Assembly: GCA_965227065.1 (NCBI GenBank)
Contig: CBDDFN010000020.1
Span: 186,001-250,000, forward strand
Reading direction: 5' to 3'
From: CBDDFN01 sp965227065
Lineage (GTDB): Bacteria; Pseudomonadota; Alphaproteobacteria; SPJN01
DNA length: 64,000 nucleotides
Shown here piece by piece: positions 26,313 through 35,012 of this stretch (its first letter is position 1; every line of letters begins with the position of its first letter). The notes under the pieces are model-generated. The model ran no database searches. It saw only the letters and a list, made by a program, of their open reading frames with translations, and was not told the origin of the DNA. The position numbers and the translations under genes were made by a program.

Positions 26313-26339
26313 AGCATAAGAAAAGAGGATCGGCAGCGT

Positions 26340-26711
26340 ATGCCTACGATCAACCAGTTGGTTCGCAAACCGCGCTCAGCGCAGGTGAAGCGTAATAAAG
26401 TTCCGGCCCTTGAGGCATGCCCGCAAAAACGCGGCGTGTGCACGCGCGTTTACACCACGACGCCGAAAAAGCCGAACTCAGCGCTTCGGAAAGTTGCCAA
26501 AATCCGCCTCACCAATGGCTTTGAGGTGATTGGTTATATTCCCGGCGAGGGCCACAATCTTCAGGAACACTCTGTGGTCCTGATCCGTGGCGGCCGTGTG
26601 AAAGATTTGCCGGGTGTGCGTTACCACGTCCTCCGCGGTGTGCTCGATACGCAAGGCGTGAAAGATCGCCGTCAGCGCCGTTCGAAATACGGCGCCAAGC
26701 GTCCGAAGTAA
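26340..26711 (+). CDS. rpsL: 30S ribosomal protein S12
   Basis: A 123-residue S12 from the decoding centre, starting MPTINQLVRKPR. The segment TTPKKPNSALRKVA and the later GGRVKDLPGVRYH contain the lysines at the streptomycin-resistance positions (K42/43 and K87/88) in the wild-type, sensitive state. The frame is open upstream to 26301, but the start at 26340 matches the universal N-terminus and follows AGAGGA. It is the first gene of the str operon, 12 bases before rpsG. Confidence 0.98.
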   Translation: MPTINQLVRKPRSAQVKRNKVPALEACPQKRGVCTRVYTTTPKKPNSALRKVAKIRLTNGFEVIGYIPGEGHNLQEHSVVLIRGGRVKDLPGVRYHVLRGVLDTQGVKDRRQRRSKYGAKRPK

Positions 26712-26723
26712 GGAGATCGAAGA

Positions 26724-27194
26724 ATGTCGCGTCGTCATAAGGCAGAAAAGCGCCCGATTATTCCCGATCCCAAATTCGGAGATCAGGTGCTCAGCAAATT
26801 CATGAACAACCTCATGCTGGACGGGAAGAAATCCGTCGCTGAGGGTATTGTTTACGGTGCGCTTGACCGCATCCAAAGCAAGGCTGGTAATGATCCGGTC
26901 GTGCTTTTCCACGAAGCGCTTGAGAATGTCAGCCCCTCGGTCGAAGTGCGCTCACGCCGCGTCGGTGGTGCCACCTATCAGGTGCCCGTTGAGGTTCGTT
27001 CCGAGCGCAAGCAGGCGCTGGCCATCCGCTGGGTGATCGATGCGGCGCGCAAGCGCTCCGAGCGCACCATGGAAGAGCGCCTTGCTTCTGAACTTCTTGA
27101 CGCTGCCCAGAACCGTGGCGCGGCTGTCAAAAAACGTGAAGACACGCACAAGATGGCGGAAGCCAACCGCGCGTTCTCGCATTATCGCTGGTAA
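26724..27194 (+). CDS. rpsG: 30S ribosomal protein S7
   Basis: A 156-residue S7, the primary assembly protein of the 30S head. It starts MSRRHKAEKR and contains KFMNNLMLDGKKSVAE and the beta-hairpin segment GGATYQVPVEVR, ending ANRAFSHYRW. An AAGGAGATCGAAG site precedes the ATG. It lies between rpsL and fusA in the canonical str order. Confidence 0.98.
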   Translation: MSRRHKAEKRPIIPDPKFGDQVLSKFMNNLMLDGKKSVAEGIVYGALDRIQSKAGNDPVVLFHEALENVSPSVEVRSRRVGGATYQVPVEVRSERKQALAIRWVIDAARKRSERTMEERLASELLDAAQNRGAAVKKREDTHKMAEANRAFSHYRW

Positions 27195-27224
27195 CCCTTT
27201 TTAAGTCGCGCTGGAGCCCCCACC

Positions 27225-29306
27225 ATGCCTCGCACAACACCGCTCGAACGCTACCGCAATATTGGGATTATGGCCCATATTGACGCCGGCAAAACCACGA
27301 CGACCGAGCGCATCCTGTATTACACGGGTGTGTCGCACAAAATCGGTGAAGTGCATGATGGCGCCGCCACCATGGACTGGATGGAGCAAGAGCAAGAGCG
27401 CGGAATCACCATTACCTCGGCGGCCACGACCTGCTTCTGGGGCGACTACCGCATTAACATCATTGACACCCCTGGCCACGTGGACTTCACGATTGAAGTT
27501 GAGCGGTCATTGCGTGTGCTTGATGGCGCGGTTGCGGTGTTTGACTCGGTGGCCGGTGTTGAGCCGCAATCTGAGACCGTGTGGCGCCAGGCCGACAAGT
27601 ACGGCGTGCCGCGCATGTGCTTCGTCAATAAGATGGACCGCACCGGTGCGGACTTCTATCGCTGCGTGGACATGATGGTCGACCGTCTGGGTACCACGCC
27701 GCTGGTTATTCAGCTGCCGATCGGCGCCGAAGCCGATTTTGCCGGTTGTATCGATCTGGTCAAAATGAAAGCCATTGTCTGGAAAGACGAGGCGCTCGGT
27801 GCGGAATTCGAATATGTCGATATCCCCGACGACCTCAAGGACAAGGCTGACGAATATCGCTCCAACCTTGTTGAGACCGCTGTCGAGATCGACGAAGAGG
27901 CGATGGAAGCCTATCTTGAGGGTGATGAGCCCGATGAGGCCAAGCTGAAGGCGCTGATCCGCAAAGGCACGCTGGAAAGCGCCTTTGTCCCGGTTCTGTG
28001 TGGCACCGCGTTTAAGAACAAAGGTGTTCAGCCGCTGCTCGATGCGGTTGTGGATTACATGCCTGCGCCGATCGATGTTGCCGCCATTAAAGGCGTGATC
28101 CCCGGCAAGGAAGATGAAGAAGAGCATAAGCGCAAAAGCTCCGATGATGAGCCGTTTGCCGCGCTGGCCTTCAAGATCATGAATGACCCCTTTGTCGGAT
28201 CGCTGACCTTTGCCCGCATCTATTCGGGCAAGCTTGAGACCGGCACCTCGGTGCTGAATTCGGTCAAGGATCAGCGTGAGCGGGTCGGCCGGATGCTGCA
28301 AATGCACGCCAACAGCCGTGAAGACATTAAAGAAGCGCTGGCTGGTGACATTGTCGCCATTGCGGGTCTGAAAAACACCACCACCGGTGACACGCTGTGT
28401 GATCCGGTCAAGCCGATCATTCTGGAGCGGATGGAATTCCCCGAGCCGGTGATCGAGATCGCCATTGAGCCGAAAACCAAAGGCGACCAGGAAAAGATGG
28501 GTCTCGCCCTGGCGCGTCTGGCCCAGGAAGATCCCAGCTTCCGTGTGAAGTCGGACGAAGAAAGCGGCCAAACCGTGATTTCGGGCATGGGCGAGCTTCA
28601 CCTCGACATCATCGTCGACCGTCTGAAACGCGAATTTAAGGTGGAAGCCAATATTGGCGCCCCGCAGGTTGCCTATCGCGAAACTTTCCAGAAAGCGGTT
28701 CGGGTTGATTACACCCACAAGAAACAGTCGGGTGGTTCGGGTCAATTCGCGCGCATCATTCTGGAGATGGAACCGGTCGAGCCCGGTGAAGGCTTCAGCT
28801 TTGAAAGCTCGATCGTCGGCGGTTCGGTGCCCAAGGAATATATTCCCGGTGTCGAAAAAGGCTTGGCGTCGGTTGCCGAAGGCGGCGTGCTGGCCGGCTT
28901 CCCGGTGATCGACTTCAAGGTCACGCTGGTTGACGGCTCGTATCACGATGTTGACTCGTCCGTGATGGCCTTTGAGATCGCCGGCCGTGCCGCGATGCGC
29001 GAAATTGCCCAACAGGCTGGCGTGCAGCTGCTTGAGCCGATGATGAAAGTCGAAGTCGTCACCCCAGATGAATATATGGGCGATGTGATCGGCGATCTGA
29101 ACAGCCGCCGGGGTCAGGTTACTGGCACCGAAACGCGCGGTGTTGCCACGGTTGTGAATGCCATGGTTCCGCTCGCCAACATGTTCGGCTATGTCAACAA
29201 TCTGCGGTCCATGTCACAGGGCCGTGCACAGTTCACCATGCAATTTGACCACTATGCGAAAGTTCCGCATGCGGTTCAGGAAGAGGTCGTCGCGAAACTT
29301 GCCTAA
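27225..29306 (+). CDS. fusA: Elongation factor G
   Basis: A 693-residue EF-G, the GTPase that drives translocation. The G motifs are AHIDAGKTTTTERIL (from about residue 17), DTPGHVDF and NKMDRTGADF, and the switch segment has ERGITITSAATT. Domains III to V follow, with the domain IV sequence YRETFQKAVRVDYTHKKQSGGSGQF. A GGAGCC site lies upstream. It is positioned between rpsG and tuf copy 2. Confidence 0.99.
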   Translation: MPRTTPLERYRNIGIMAHIDAGKTTTTERILYYTGVSHKIGEVHDGAATMDWMEQEQERGITITSAATTCFWGDYRINIIDTPGHVDFTIEVERSLRVLDGAVAVFDSVAGVEPQSETVWRQADKYGVPRMCFVNKMDRTGADFYRCVDMMVDRLGTTPLVIQLPIGAEADFAGCIDLVKMKAIVWKDEALGAEFEYVDIPDDLKDKADEYRSNLVETAVEIDEEAMEAYLEGDEPDEAKLKALIRKGTLESAFVPVLCGTAFKNKGVQPLLDAVVDYMPAPIDVAAIKGVIPGKEDEEEHKRKSSDDEPFAALAFKIMNDPFVGSLTFARIYSGKLETGTSVLNSVKDQRERVGRMLQMHANSREDIKEALAGDIVAIAGLKNTTTGDTLCDPVKPIILERMEFPEPVIEIAIEPKTKGDQEKMGLALARLAQEDPSFRVKSDEESGQTVISGMGELHLDIIVDRLKREFKVEANIGAPQVAYRETFQKAVRVDYTHKKQSGGSGQFARIILEMEPVEPGEGFSFESSIVGGSVPKEYIPGVEKGLASVAEGGVLAGFPVIDFKVTLVDGSYHDVDSSVMAFEIAGRAAMREIAQQAGVQLLEPMMKVEVVTPDEYMGDVIGDLNSRRGQVTGTETRGVATVVNAMVPLANMFGYVNNLRSMSQGRAQFTMQFDHYAKVPHAVQEEVVAKLA

Positions 29307-29339
29307 TGGGGCAGGATGCGAAGTTAAGGAGATACGACG

Positions 29340-30530
29340 ATGGGTAAGGAAAAGTTTGAGCGTAATAAACCGCACTGTAACATCGGTACGGTTGGCCACG
29401 TTGACCACGGCAAAACCACGCTGACGGCCGCGATCACCAAAGTGCTCGCCGAAGCCGGTGGCGCGACCTTCTCGGACTATGCCGACATCGACAAGGCGCC
29501 TGAAGAGCGCGAGCGCGGCATTACGATTTCGACCGCTCACGTTGAGTATGAAACCGACAATCGTCACTATGCCCACGTCGATTGCCCCGGTCACGCTGAC
29601 TATGTGAAAAACATGATCACCGGTGCCGCCCAGATGGATGGCGCGATCCTGGTTGTGAACGCAGCCGATGGCCCGATGCCCCAGACGCGTGAGCACATTC
29701 TGCTTGCCCGTCAAGTTGGTGTTCCCGCCATTGTGGTGTTCCTGAACAAGGTCGATCAGGTCGATGATGAAGAACTGCTTGAGCTGGTTGAGCTTGAAGT
29801 GCGTGAGCTTCTGTCGTCCTACGAATTCCCCGGTGACGATATTCCCGTGATTTCGGGTTCGGCGCTGGCCGCTCTTGAAGGCCGTGACGACAATATCGGC
29901 AAGGAGAAAATCCTTGAGCTGATGGCCGCTGTCGATGAGTACATCCCCCAGCCCGACCGTCCGAAAGACCTTCCGTTCCTGATGCCGATCGAAGATGTGT
30001 TCTCGATTTCAGGCCGCGGTACGGTTGTCACCGGCCGGGTTGAGCGCGGTGAGCTTAAAGTCGGTGACGAGATCGAAATTATCGGTATCAAAGACACGCA
30101 GAAAACCACCGTTACGGGCATTGAAATGTTCCGCAAAATGCTCGACCAGGCGGAAGCCGGCGACAATGCGGGCGTTCTGCTCCGCGGCACCAAGCGTGAC
30201 GAAGTTGAGCGCGGTCAGGTTCTGGCCAAGCCCGGCTCGATCACCCCGCACACCAAGTTCAAAGGCGAAGCCTATATCCTGACCAAGGATGAAGGTGGCC
30301 GTCACACCCCGTTCTTCACGAACTATCGTCCGCAATTCTACTTCCGGACGACCGATGTGACCGGTGTGGTGACCCTGCCTGAGGGCACCGAAATGGTCAT
30401 GCCGGGTGACAATGTCGCCATTGATGTTGAACTGATTGCTCCGATCGCCATGGACGAAGGTCTGCGCTTCGCCATCCGCGAAGGCGGCCGCACCGTGGGT
30501 GCCGGCGTCGTCGCGTCGATCACTGAGTAA
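29340..30530 (+). CDS. tuf: Elongation factor Tu, copy 2
   Basis: A 396-residue EF-Tu in the standard str position, 33 bases after fusA with an AAGGAGATACGACG leader. The G-domain motifs are intact and the DNA of the first 540 bases is nearly identical to copy 1 at 12181. It differs in the N-terminal residue (MGKEK against MSKEK), in a cluster across domain 2 (for example PKDLPF against PIDQAF and GELKVGDE against GIVTVGDE), and in the last residues (VVASITE). Both copies look functional. Confidence 0.98.
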   Translation: MGKEKFERNKPHCNIGTVGHVDHGKTTLTAAITKVLAEAGGATFSDYADIDKAPEERERGITISTAHVEYETDNRHYAHVDCPGHADYVKNMITGAAQMDGAILVVNAADGPMPQTREHILLARQVGVPAIVVFLNKVDQVDDEELLELVELEVRELLSSYEFPGDDIPVISGSALAALEGRDDNIGKEKILELMAAVDEYIPQPDRPKDLPFLMPIEDVFSISGRGTVVTGRVERGELKVGDEIEIIGIKDTQKTTVTGIEMFRKMLDQAEAGDNAGVLLRGTKRDEVERGQVLAKPGSITPHTKFKGEAYILTKDEGGRHTPFFTNYRPQFYFRTTDVTGVVTLPEGTEMVMPGDNVAIDVELIAPIAMDEGLRFAIREGGRTVGAGVVASITE

Positions 30531-30540
30531 CGTTTTTTAG

Positions 30541-30589
30541 GGCCGGGAGGGGCCTTTACTCCTCCCGGCCTTATCGTCCCTGGACGATA
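30541..30589 (+). promoter_or_regulatory. Two hairpins in the tuf-rpsJ gap (S10 leader)
   Basis: GGCCGGGAGG (30541-30550) and CCTCCCGGCC (30561-30570) form a perfect ten-base-pair stem with a ten-base loop. It is followed by an 18-base perfect palindrome, TATCGTCC-CT-GGACGATA (30572-30589). No T-tract follows either. They may be an attenuator, a processing site or a ribosomal-protein binding site ahead of the S10 genes. Confidence 0.6.
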
Positions 30590-30646
30590 TCCGGTGCCCA
30601 ATGGTTGGGCGCAGGCAATAAGAATAGACCGGTAAGGAATTGGCTG

Positions 30647-30955
30647 ATGGAAAGTCAAAATATCCGCATCCGCCTCAAGGCGTTTGATCACCGCGTGTTG
30701 GATGCGTCGACGGGTGAGATCGTGAACACGGCCAAGCGTACGGGTGCGCAGGTGCGTGGGCCGATTCCGCTGCCGACCAAGATCGAGAAATTCACGGTGC
30801 TGCGGGGTCCGCACATCGATAAGAAGAGCCGCGAGCAGTTTGAAGTGCGCACGCATAAGCGCCTGCTCGACATTATTGACCCGACGCCGCAGACGGTGGA
30901 CGCGCTGATGAAGCTCGACCTGGCCGCCGGTGTTGATGTGGAAATCAAGCTCTAA
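30647..30955 (+). CDS. rpsJ: 30S ribosomal protein S10 (NusE)
   Basis: A 102-residue S10, also the NusE antitermination factor. The start at 30647 gives MESQNIRIRLKAFDHRVLD, the normal N-terminus; the open frame back to 30605 is leader. The segment GPIPLPTKIEKFTVLRGPHIDKKSREQFE is the highly conserved loop region. A GGTAAGGA site precedes the ATG. It opens the S10 gene run and rplC follows after 33 bases. Confidence 0.98.
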   Translation: MESQNIRIRLKAFDHRVLDASTGEIVNTAKRTGAQVRGPIPLPTKIEKFTVLRGPHIDKKSREQFEVRTHKRLLDIIDPTPQTVDALMKLDLAAGVDVEIKL

Positions 30956-30988
30956 GCGAGCTTGAGTAGAGACGAAGGGAATAGGCCC

Positions 30989-31831
30989 ATGCGTTCCGGT
31001 GTGATCGCGCAGAAAGTTGGCATGACGCGGGTGTTTGCCGCCGACGGGAGTCACGTTCCTGTCACGGTTCTCAAGCTCGATGGCTGTCAGGTCGTAGCCC
31101 AGCGGACGCTGGAGCAGGACGGATATACGGCCGTTCAGCTTGGCGCCGGCACGGCCAAGGTCAAGAATGTCAGCAAAGCATTGCGGGGACATTACGCTTC
31201 CGCAAAAGTTGAGCCCAAGCGCAAGCTCGCAGAATTCCGGGTGTCGCCCGACAATCTGATTGAGGTCGGCTCCAAATTCGCCGCCAATCATTTTGTGGAC
31301 GGTCAGAAAGTTGACATTTCGGGCACCTCGATCGGTAAGGGTTTTGCCGGTGGTATGAAGCGGCACAACTTCAAAGGTCTGGAAATGACCCACGGTGTGT
31401 CGATCTCTCACCGGAGCCACGGCTCGACCGGTCAGTGTGAGTTCCCCGGTAAAGTGTTCCGCGGCAAAAAGATGGCGGGTCATCTGGGTGCAGCCCGGAT
31501 CACCACGCAAAATCTTGAGATTGTCCGTACCGATGTGGAGCGCGGCCTGATCCTGGTGAAGGGTGCTGTTCCTGGTCACAAAGGTGGCTGGGTGCTGGTG
31601 CGCGACGCAATCAAAAAGGCATTGCCTGAAGACGCGCCGCTGCCCGCTGCCCTGATCGAAGATGAAGCGCCTGCCCAAGAGCCTGCGGAAGCCCCGGCTG
31701 AAGAAGTCGTTGCCGAAGAGGCCGCCGCTGAGGCGCCTGTCGAAGCGGCTGCTGACGAGGCGCCTGCGGAAGAAGCCAAGGCCGATGAGGCCGAAGCCCC
31801 CGCACAAGACGATAAGAAGGACGCGGAATAA
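30989..31831 (+). CDS. rplC: 50S ribosomal protein L3 with long acidic C-terminal tail
   Basis: A 280-residue L3. The body (residues 1-215) starts MRSGVIAQKVGMTRVF and contains the GKGFAGGMKRHNF and GHLGAARITTQNL segments near the peptidyl-transferase centre. Residues 224-280 form an added tail made almost only of Ala, Glu, Pro and Asp, with imperfect EAPAEE and DEAPAEE units. E. coli L3 (209 residues) has no such tail. The ATG follows GAAGGGAATA. It overlaps rplD by one base. Confidence 0.97.
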   Translation: MRSGVIAQKVGMTRVFAADGSHVPVTVLKLDGCQVVAQRTLEQDGYTAVQLGAGTAKVKNVSKALRGHYASAKVEPKRKLAEFRVSPDNLIEVGSKFAANHFVDGQKVDISGTSIGKGFAGGMKRHNFKGLEMTHGVSISHRSHGSTGQCEFPGKVFRGKKMAGHLGAARITTQNLEIVRTDVERGLILVKGAVPGHKGGWVLVRDAIKKALPEDAPLPAALIEDEAPAQEPAEAPAEEVVAEEAAAEAPVEAAADEAPAEEAKADEAEAPAQDDKKDAE

Positions 31832-32448
31832 TGAAGATCGACGTCACAACATTGTCTGGTGGTAAGTCCGACGCGATCGAGCTCAATGACGAAATTTTCG
31901 GTCTTGAGCCCCGGTCCGACGTACTGCACCGCGTGGTCCGCTGGCAGCTGGCCAAGCGGCAGCAAGGCACGCACAAGGTGAAGGGCCGTTCAGAAATTGC
32001 CCGCACCGGCAAGAAATTCGGCCGCCAAAAAGGTGGTGGTGGTGCGCGTCACGGTTCGCGCCGGGCCAACATCTTTGTCGGTGGTGGCCAGGTCTTTGGG
32101 CCGACGCCGCGCAGCCACGGTCATGAGTTGCCGAAAAAATTCCGCAAGCTTGGCCTGCGCCATGCTCTGTCGGCCAAGGCGAAAGCCGGCGAACTGATCG
32201 TGCTCGACAAGGCCGAGATTGACGGCAAGACCGCGACGCTTAAAGCCGCGCTCAAGACTTTCGGTGAGGGTTCGTTCCTGTTCATCGATGGTTCGGAAGT
32301 GCATGAGGGTTTTGCGCGCGCGGCGAAAAACCTGCCGGGCGTCGATGTGCTGCCCAGCCAGGGTGCCAATGTGTACGACATTTTGCGGCGCGACCGTCTC
32401 ATTCTGACGGCTGATGGCGTCAAAGCTCTGGAGGAGCGCCTCAAATGA
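31831..32448 (+). CDS. rplD: 50S ribosomal protein L4
   Basis: A 205-residue L4, whose extended loop reaches the nascent peptide exit tunnel. The loop segment RTGKKFGRQKGGGGARHGSRR and the following FVGGGQVFGPTPRSH are typical. L4 represses the S10 operon in gammaproteobacteria; whether it does so here is unknown. The start is inside the rplC stop (TAATG) and the gene overlaps rplW by ATGA. Confidence 0.98.
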   Translation: MKIDVTTLSGGKSDAIELNDEIFGLEPRSDVLHRVVRWQLAKRQQGTHKVKGRSEIARTGKKFGRQKGGGGARHGSRRANIFVGGGQVFGPTPRSHGHELPKKFRKLGLRHALSAKAKAGELIVLDKAEIDGKTATLKAALKTFGEGSFLFIDGSEVHEGFARAAKNLPGVDVLPSQGANVYDILRRDRLILTADGVKALEERLK

Positions 32449-32738
32449 AGACGGTTCGTAGCTACGATGTGATCGAAGCTCCGGTGATTACGGAGAAGTC
32501 GACACTGTCTTCGGAAGCCAACCAGGTTGTCTTCCGGGTCGCAATCGATGCCAACAAAACCGAGATCAAAAAGGCGGTCGAGGAGCTGTTCGGTGTCAAG
32601 GTGAAGGCGGTTAACACCGCAGTCACCAAAGGGAAAGTCAAGCGTTTCCGCGGCATTGTCGGTAAGCGCAAAGATGTGAAAAAAGCATACGTCACGCTTG
32701 AAGAAGGCGAAACGCTCGACGTTTCGACCGGGATCTAA
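32445..32738 (+). CDS. rplW: 50S ribosomal protein L23
   Basis: A 97-residue L23 located at the tunnel exit, where it docks trigger factor and SRP. The segments YDVIEAPVITEKST and KTEIKKAVEELFGVKVKAVNT are diagnostic. It is translationally coupled to rplD by a four-base overlap with a GGAGGAG site inside the end of rplD, and rplB follows after 23 bases. Confidence 0.98.
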   Translation: MKTVRSYDVIEAPVITEKSTLSSEANQVVFRVAIDANKTEIKKAVEELFGVKVKAVNTAVTKGKVKRFRGIVGKRKDVKKAYVTLEEGETLDVSTGI

Positions 32739-32761
32739 GCGGGCGCGATTGGGAGAGGACG

Positions 32762-33598
32762 ATGGCCCTTAAGACATATAAGCCAACGACCCCGGGTCGC
32801 CGCCAGCTGGTGCTGGTCGATCGCGAAGGTCTGCATAAAGGCGCGCCAGAAAAGACCCTGACTGTGGGTCTGACCAAGTCGGGCGGCCGCAACTCAAACG
32901 GCCGTGTCACCGCGCGCCGCCGGGGTGGTGGTGCCAAGCGCTCCTACCGCATGGTTGATTTCAAGCGGCGCAAATTTGATGTCGTCGGCACCGTGGATCG
33001 CCTCGAATATGATCCCAACCGGACCGCCTTCATCGCGCTGGTGACCTATGAGGATGGCGAAAAAGCCTACATTCTGGCGCCGCAGCGCCTGGGTGAAGGT
33101 GACAAGGTGATTGCCGGTCAAAAGGTTGATGTGAAGCCTGGCAATGCCATGCCGCTCGGCTCCATGCCGATTGGCACGATTGTGCACAATGTCGAGCTGA
33201 AGCCCGGCAAGGGCGGCCAGATGGCCCGTTCGGCTGGCGCCTATGTTCAGCTGGTTGGCCGTGACCGCGGCTATGCGCTGCTGCGTTTGCCCTCAGGTGA
33301 ACAGCGCATGGTTCTGTCGGCGTGCATGGCAACTGTTGGTGCGGTGTCCAATGCCGACCATCAGAACATCAAGCTTGGTAAAGCCGGCCGCGCCCGTCAC
33401 ATGGGCAAGCGCCCCTCGGTTCGTGGTGTCGCGATGAACCCGATCGATCACCCCCATGGTGGTGGTGAAGGCCGCACCTCTGGTGGCCGCGATCCGGTGA
33501 CCCCGTGGGGCAAGCCGACCAAGGGTGCGAAAACCAGGAACAACAAAGCGACCGATAAGTTCATCGTTCGCCGTCGCAAGACGAATAAGAAACGCTAA
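32762..33598 (+). CDS. rplB: 50S ribosomal protein L2
   Basis: A 278-residue L2 required for subunit association and peptidyl transfer. It starts MALKTYKPTTPGRRQLV and contains GRVTARRRGGGAKRSYR, the RSAGAYVQLVGRD segment and the C-terminal GVAMNPIDHPHGGGEGRTSGGR loop with the conserved histidine. A GGGAGAGGACG site lies ahead of the ATG. Confidence 0.99.
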   Translation: MALKTYKPTTPGRRQLVLVDREGLHKGAPEKTLTVGLTKSGGRNSNGRVTARRRGGGAKRSYRMVDFKRRKFDVVGTVDRLEYDPNRTAFIALVTYEDGEKAYILAPQRLGEGDKVIAGQKVDVKPGNAMPLGSMPIGTIVHNVELKPGKGGQMARSAGAYVQLVGRDRGYALLRLPSGEQRMVLSACMATVGAVSNADHQNIKLGKAGRARHMGKRPSVRGVAMNPIDHPHGGGEGRTSGGRDPVTPWGKPTKGAKTRNNKATDKFIVRRRKTNKKR

Positions 33599-33610
33599 GG
33601 AGCAGAACCC

Positions 33611-33889
33611 GTGGCACGTTCTCAAAGAAAAGGGCCGTTTGTTGACGGCTATCTGCTCAAGAAAGCCGACAAGGCACACGATTCGGGCCGGAAGGATGTG
33701 ATCAAGATCTGGTCGCGCCGTTCCACAATCGTGCCGAAATTCGTCGGTCTGACTTTTGGTGTCTATAACGGCCAGAAATTTATTCCGGTTCTGGTCACCG
33801 AGGAAATGGTGGGTCACAAGTTCGGCGAGTTCGCGCCGACCCGGACCTATTACGGCCACGAAGCCGACAAGAAGGCGAAGAGGAAGTAA
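33611..33889 (+). CDS. rpsS: 30S ribosomal protein S19
   Basis: A 92-residue S19 of the 30S head. The start is GTG, giving (M)ARSQRKGPFVDGYLLKK, preceded by AAGGAGCAGAA. The segment IKIWSRRSTIVPKFVGLTFGVYNG is the family signature. It lies 12 bases after rplB and 5 bases before rplV. Confidence 0.98.
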   Translation: MARSQRKGPFVDGYLLKKADKAHDSGRKDVIKIWSRRSTIVPKFVGLTFGVYNGQKFIPVLVTEEMVGHKFGEFAPTRTYYGHEADKKAKRK

Positions 33890-33894
33890 GGCTC

Positions 33895-34275
33895 ATGGGC
33901 AAGCAAAAACGAGCCCGCGATCTGGCTGAGACCGAAGCACGCGCCGTGTTGCGCAATGTTCGGACCTCGCCCCAGAAACTCAATCTGGTGGCCCAGCAAA
34001 TTCGCGGCAAAAAAGTCGACAAGGCGCTCGCAGAGCTGACCTTCTCCGACAAGCGGATCGCCAACGACGTCAAGAAGACGTTGCAGTCGGCGATTGCGAA
34101 CGCGGAAAACAATCACGATCTCGATGTGGATTCGCTGATCGTGGCCGAAGCCCATGTGGGCAAGTCGATTGTCATGAAACGCTGGCGTCCGCGCGCACGC
34201 GGCCGCGTCGGCAAGATTTTGAAGCCGTTCAGCCACCTGACGATTGTGGTGCGCGAGCAGGCGGAGGCGAAATAA
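33895..34275 (+). CDS. rplV: 50S ribosomal protein L22
   Basis: A 126-residue L22, whose beta-hairpin lines the exit tunnel and contacts macrolides. The sequence RNVRTSPQKLNLVAQQIRGK begins the globular part, and the hairpin lies around MKRWRPRARGRVGKILKPFSHL. It overlaps rpsC by one base (TAATG), so the two are coupled. Confidence 0.98.
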   Translation: MGKQKRARDLAETEARAVLRNVRTSPQKLNLVAQQIRGKKVDKALAELTFSDKRIANDVKKTLQSAIANAENNHDLDVDSLIVAEAHVGKSIVMKRWRPRARGRVGKILKPFSHLTIVVREQAEAK

Positions 34276-34979
34276 TGGGTCATAAAGTCAATCCGATCGG
34301 CTTGCGTTTGGGCGTCAACCGCACCTGGGATTCGCGCTGGTATGCCAACACCGGCGAGTATGCCGAACTGCTGCATGAAGATTTCAAAATTCGGGATTAC
34401 CTGAAAGACAATCTCAAGCAGGCCGGTGTGTCGAAAGTTGTGATCGAGCGTCCGCACAAAAAGGCGCGCGTAACCATCCATTCGGCGCGTCCGGGTGTGA
34501 TCATCGGCAAGAAGGGTGCAGACATTGAAAAGCTGCGCCGCAAGCTTGGCACGATGACGGACTCAGAAGTGCATCTCAACATTGTTGAGGTTCGCAAGCC
34601 CGAGATCGACGCCACGCTGGTTGCCGAATCGATTGCCCAGCAGCTTGAGCGCCGGGTTGCGTTCCGCCGCGCCATGAAGCGCTCGGTCCAGTCGGCCATG
34701 CGTCTGGGTGCCGGCGGCATCAAGATCACTGCCGGTGGCCGTTTGGCCGGGGCCGACATTGCGCGGATCGAATGGTACCGCGAAGGCCGTGTGCCGCTTC
34801 ACACGCTGCGTGCCGATATTGACTATGGCACCGCGGAAGCGCTGACGACCTATGGCCTGATTGGGCTGAAAGTTTGGATCTTCAAAGGCGAGATCATCGA
34901 GCATGATCCGATGGCGTCTGAGCGCCGCGCCCTTGAAGGTGGTTCGGATCAAAAACGGTCGGGTGGCCGCCCCTCGTAA
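34275..34979 (+). CDS. rpsC: 30S ribosomal protein S3
   Basis: A 234-residue S3 of the mRNA entry channel. It starts MGHKVNPIGLRLGVNRTWDS, contains the KH domain motif VIIGKKGADIEKLRR (about residues 74-90) and the C-terminal GRLAGADIARIEWYREGRVPLHTLRADIDYG. The extreme C-terminus is short and basic. rplP follows after 33 bases. Confidence 0.98.
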   Translation: MGHKVNPIGLRLGVNRTWDSRWYANTGEYAELLHEDFKIRDYLKDNLKQAGVSKVVIERPHKKARVTIHSARPGVIIGKKGADIEKLRRKLGTMTDSEVHLNIVEVRKPEIDATLVAESIAQQLERRVAFRRAMKRSVQSAMRLGAGGIKITAGGRLAGADIARIEWYREGRVPLHTLRADIDYGTAEALTTYGLIGLKVWIFKGEIIEHDPMASERRALEGGSDQKRSGGRPS

Positions 34980-35012
34980 GGGCCCCATTCGTCAAGATAG
35001 TGGATTAAAGCG

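Larger units (their letters stand above)
25438..26339. other. 902-base intergenic region between rpoC and rpsL
   Basis: It contains, in order, a diverged palindromic repeat (25443-25537), the rpoBC terminator, a compound palindromic repeat (25650-25791), a further CATCCCGA/TCGGGAT hairpin (about 25812-25834), a featureless stretch (25840-26050), the probable str promoter (26057-26086) and a leader hairpin. Open frames on the minus strand (for example 25835-26149) show no conserved protein character and no ribosome binding site, so I call no gene here. Confidence 0.7.

Noticed and set aside
25438..26339. CRISPR array in the repeat-rich rpoC-rpsL gap
   Set aside because: The repeats are inverted palindromes of unequal spacing, not direct repeats with regular unique spacers, and no cas genes are present.
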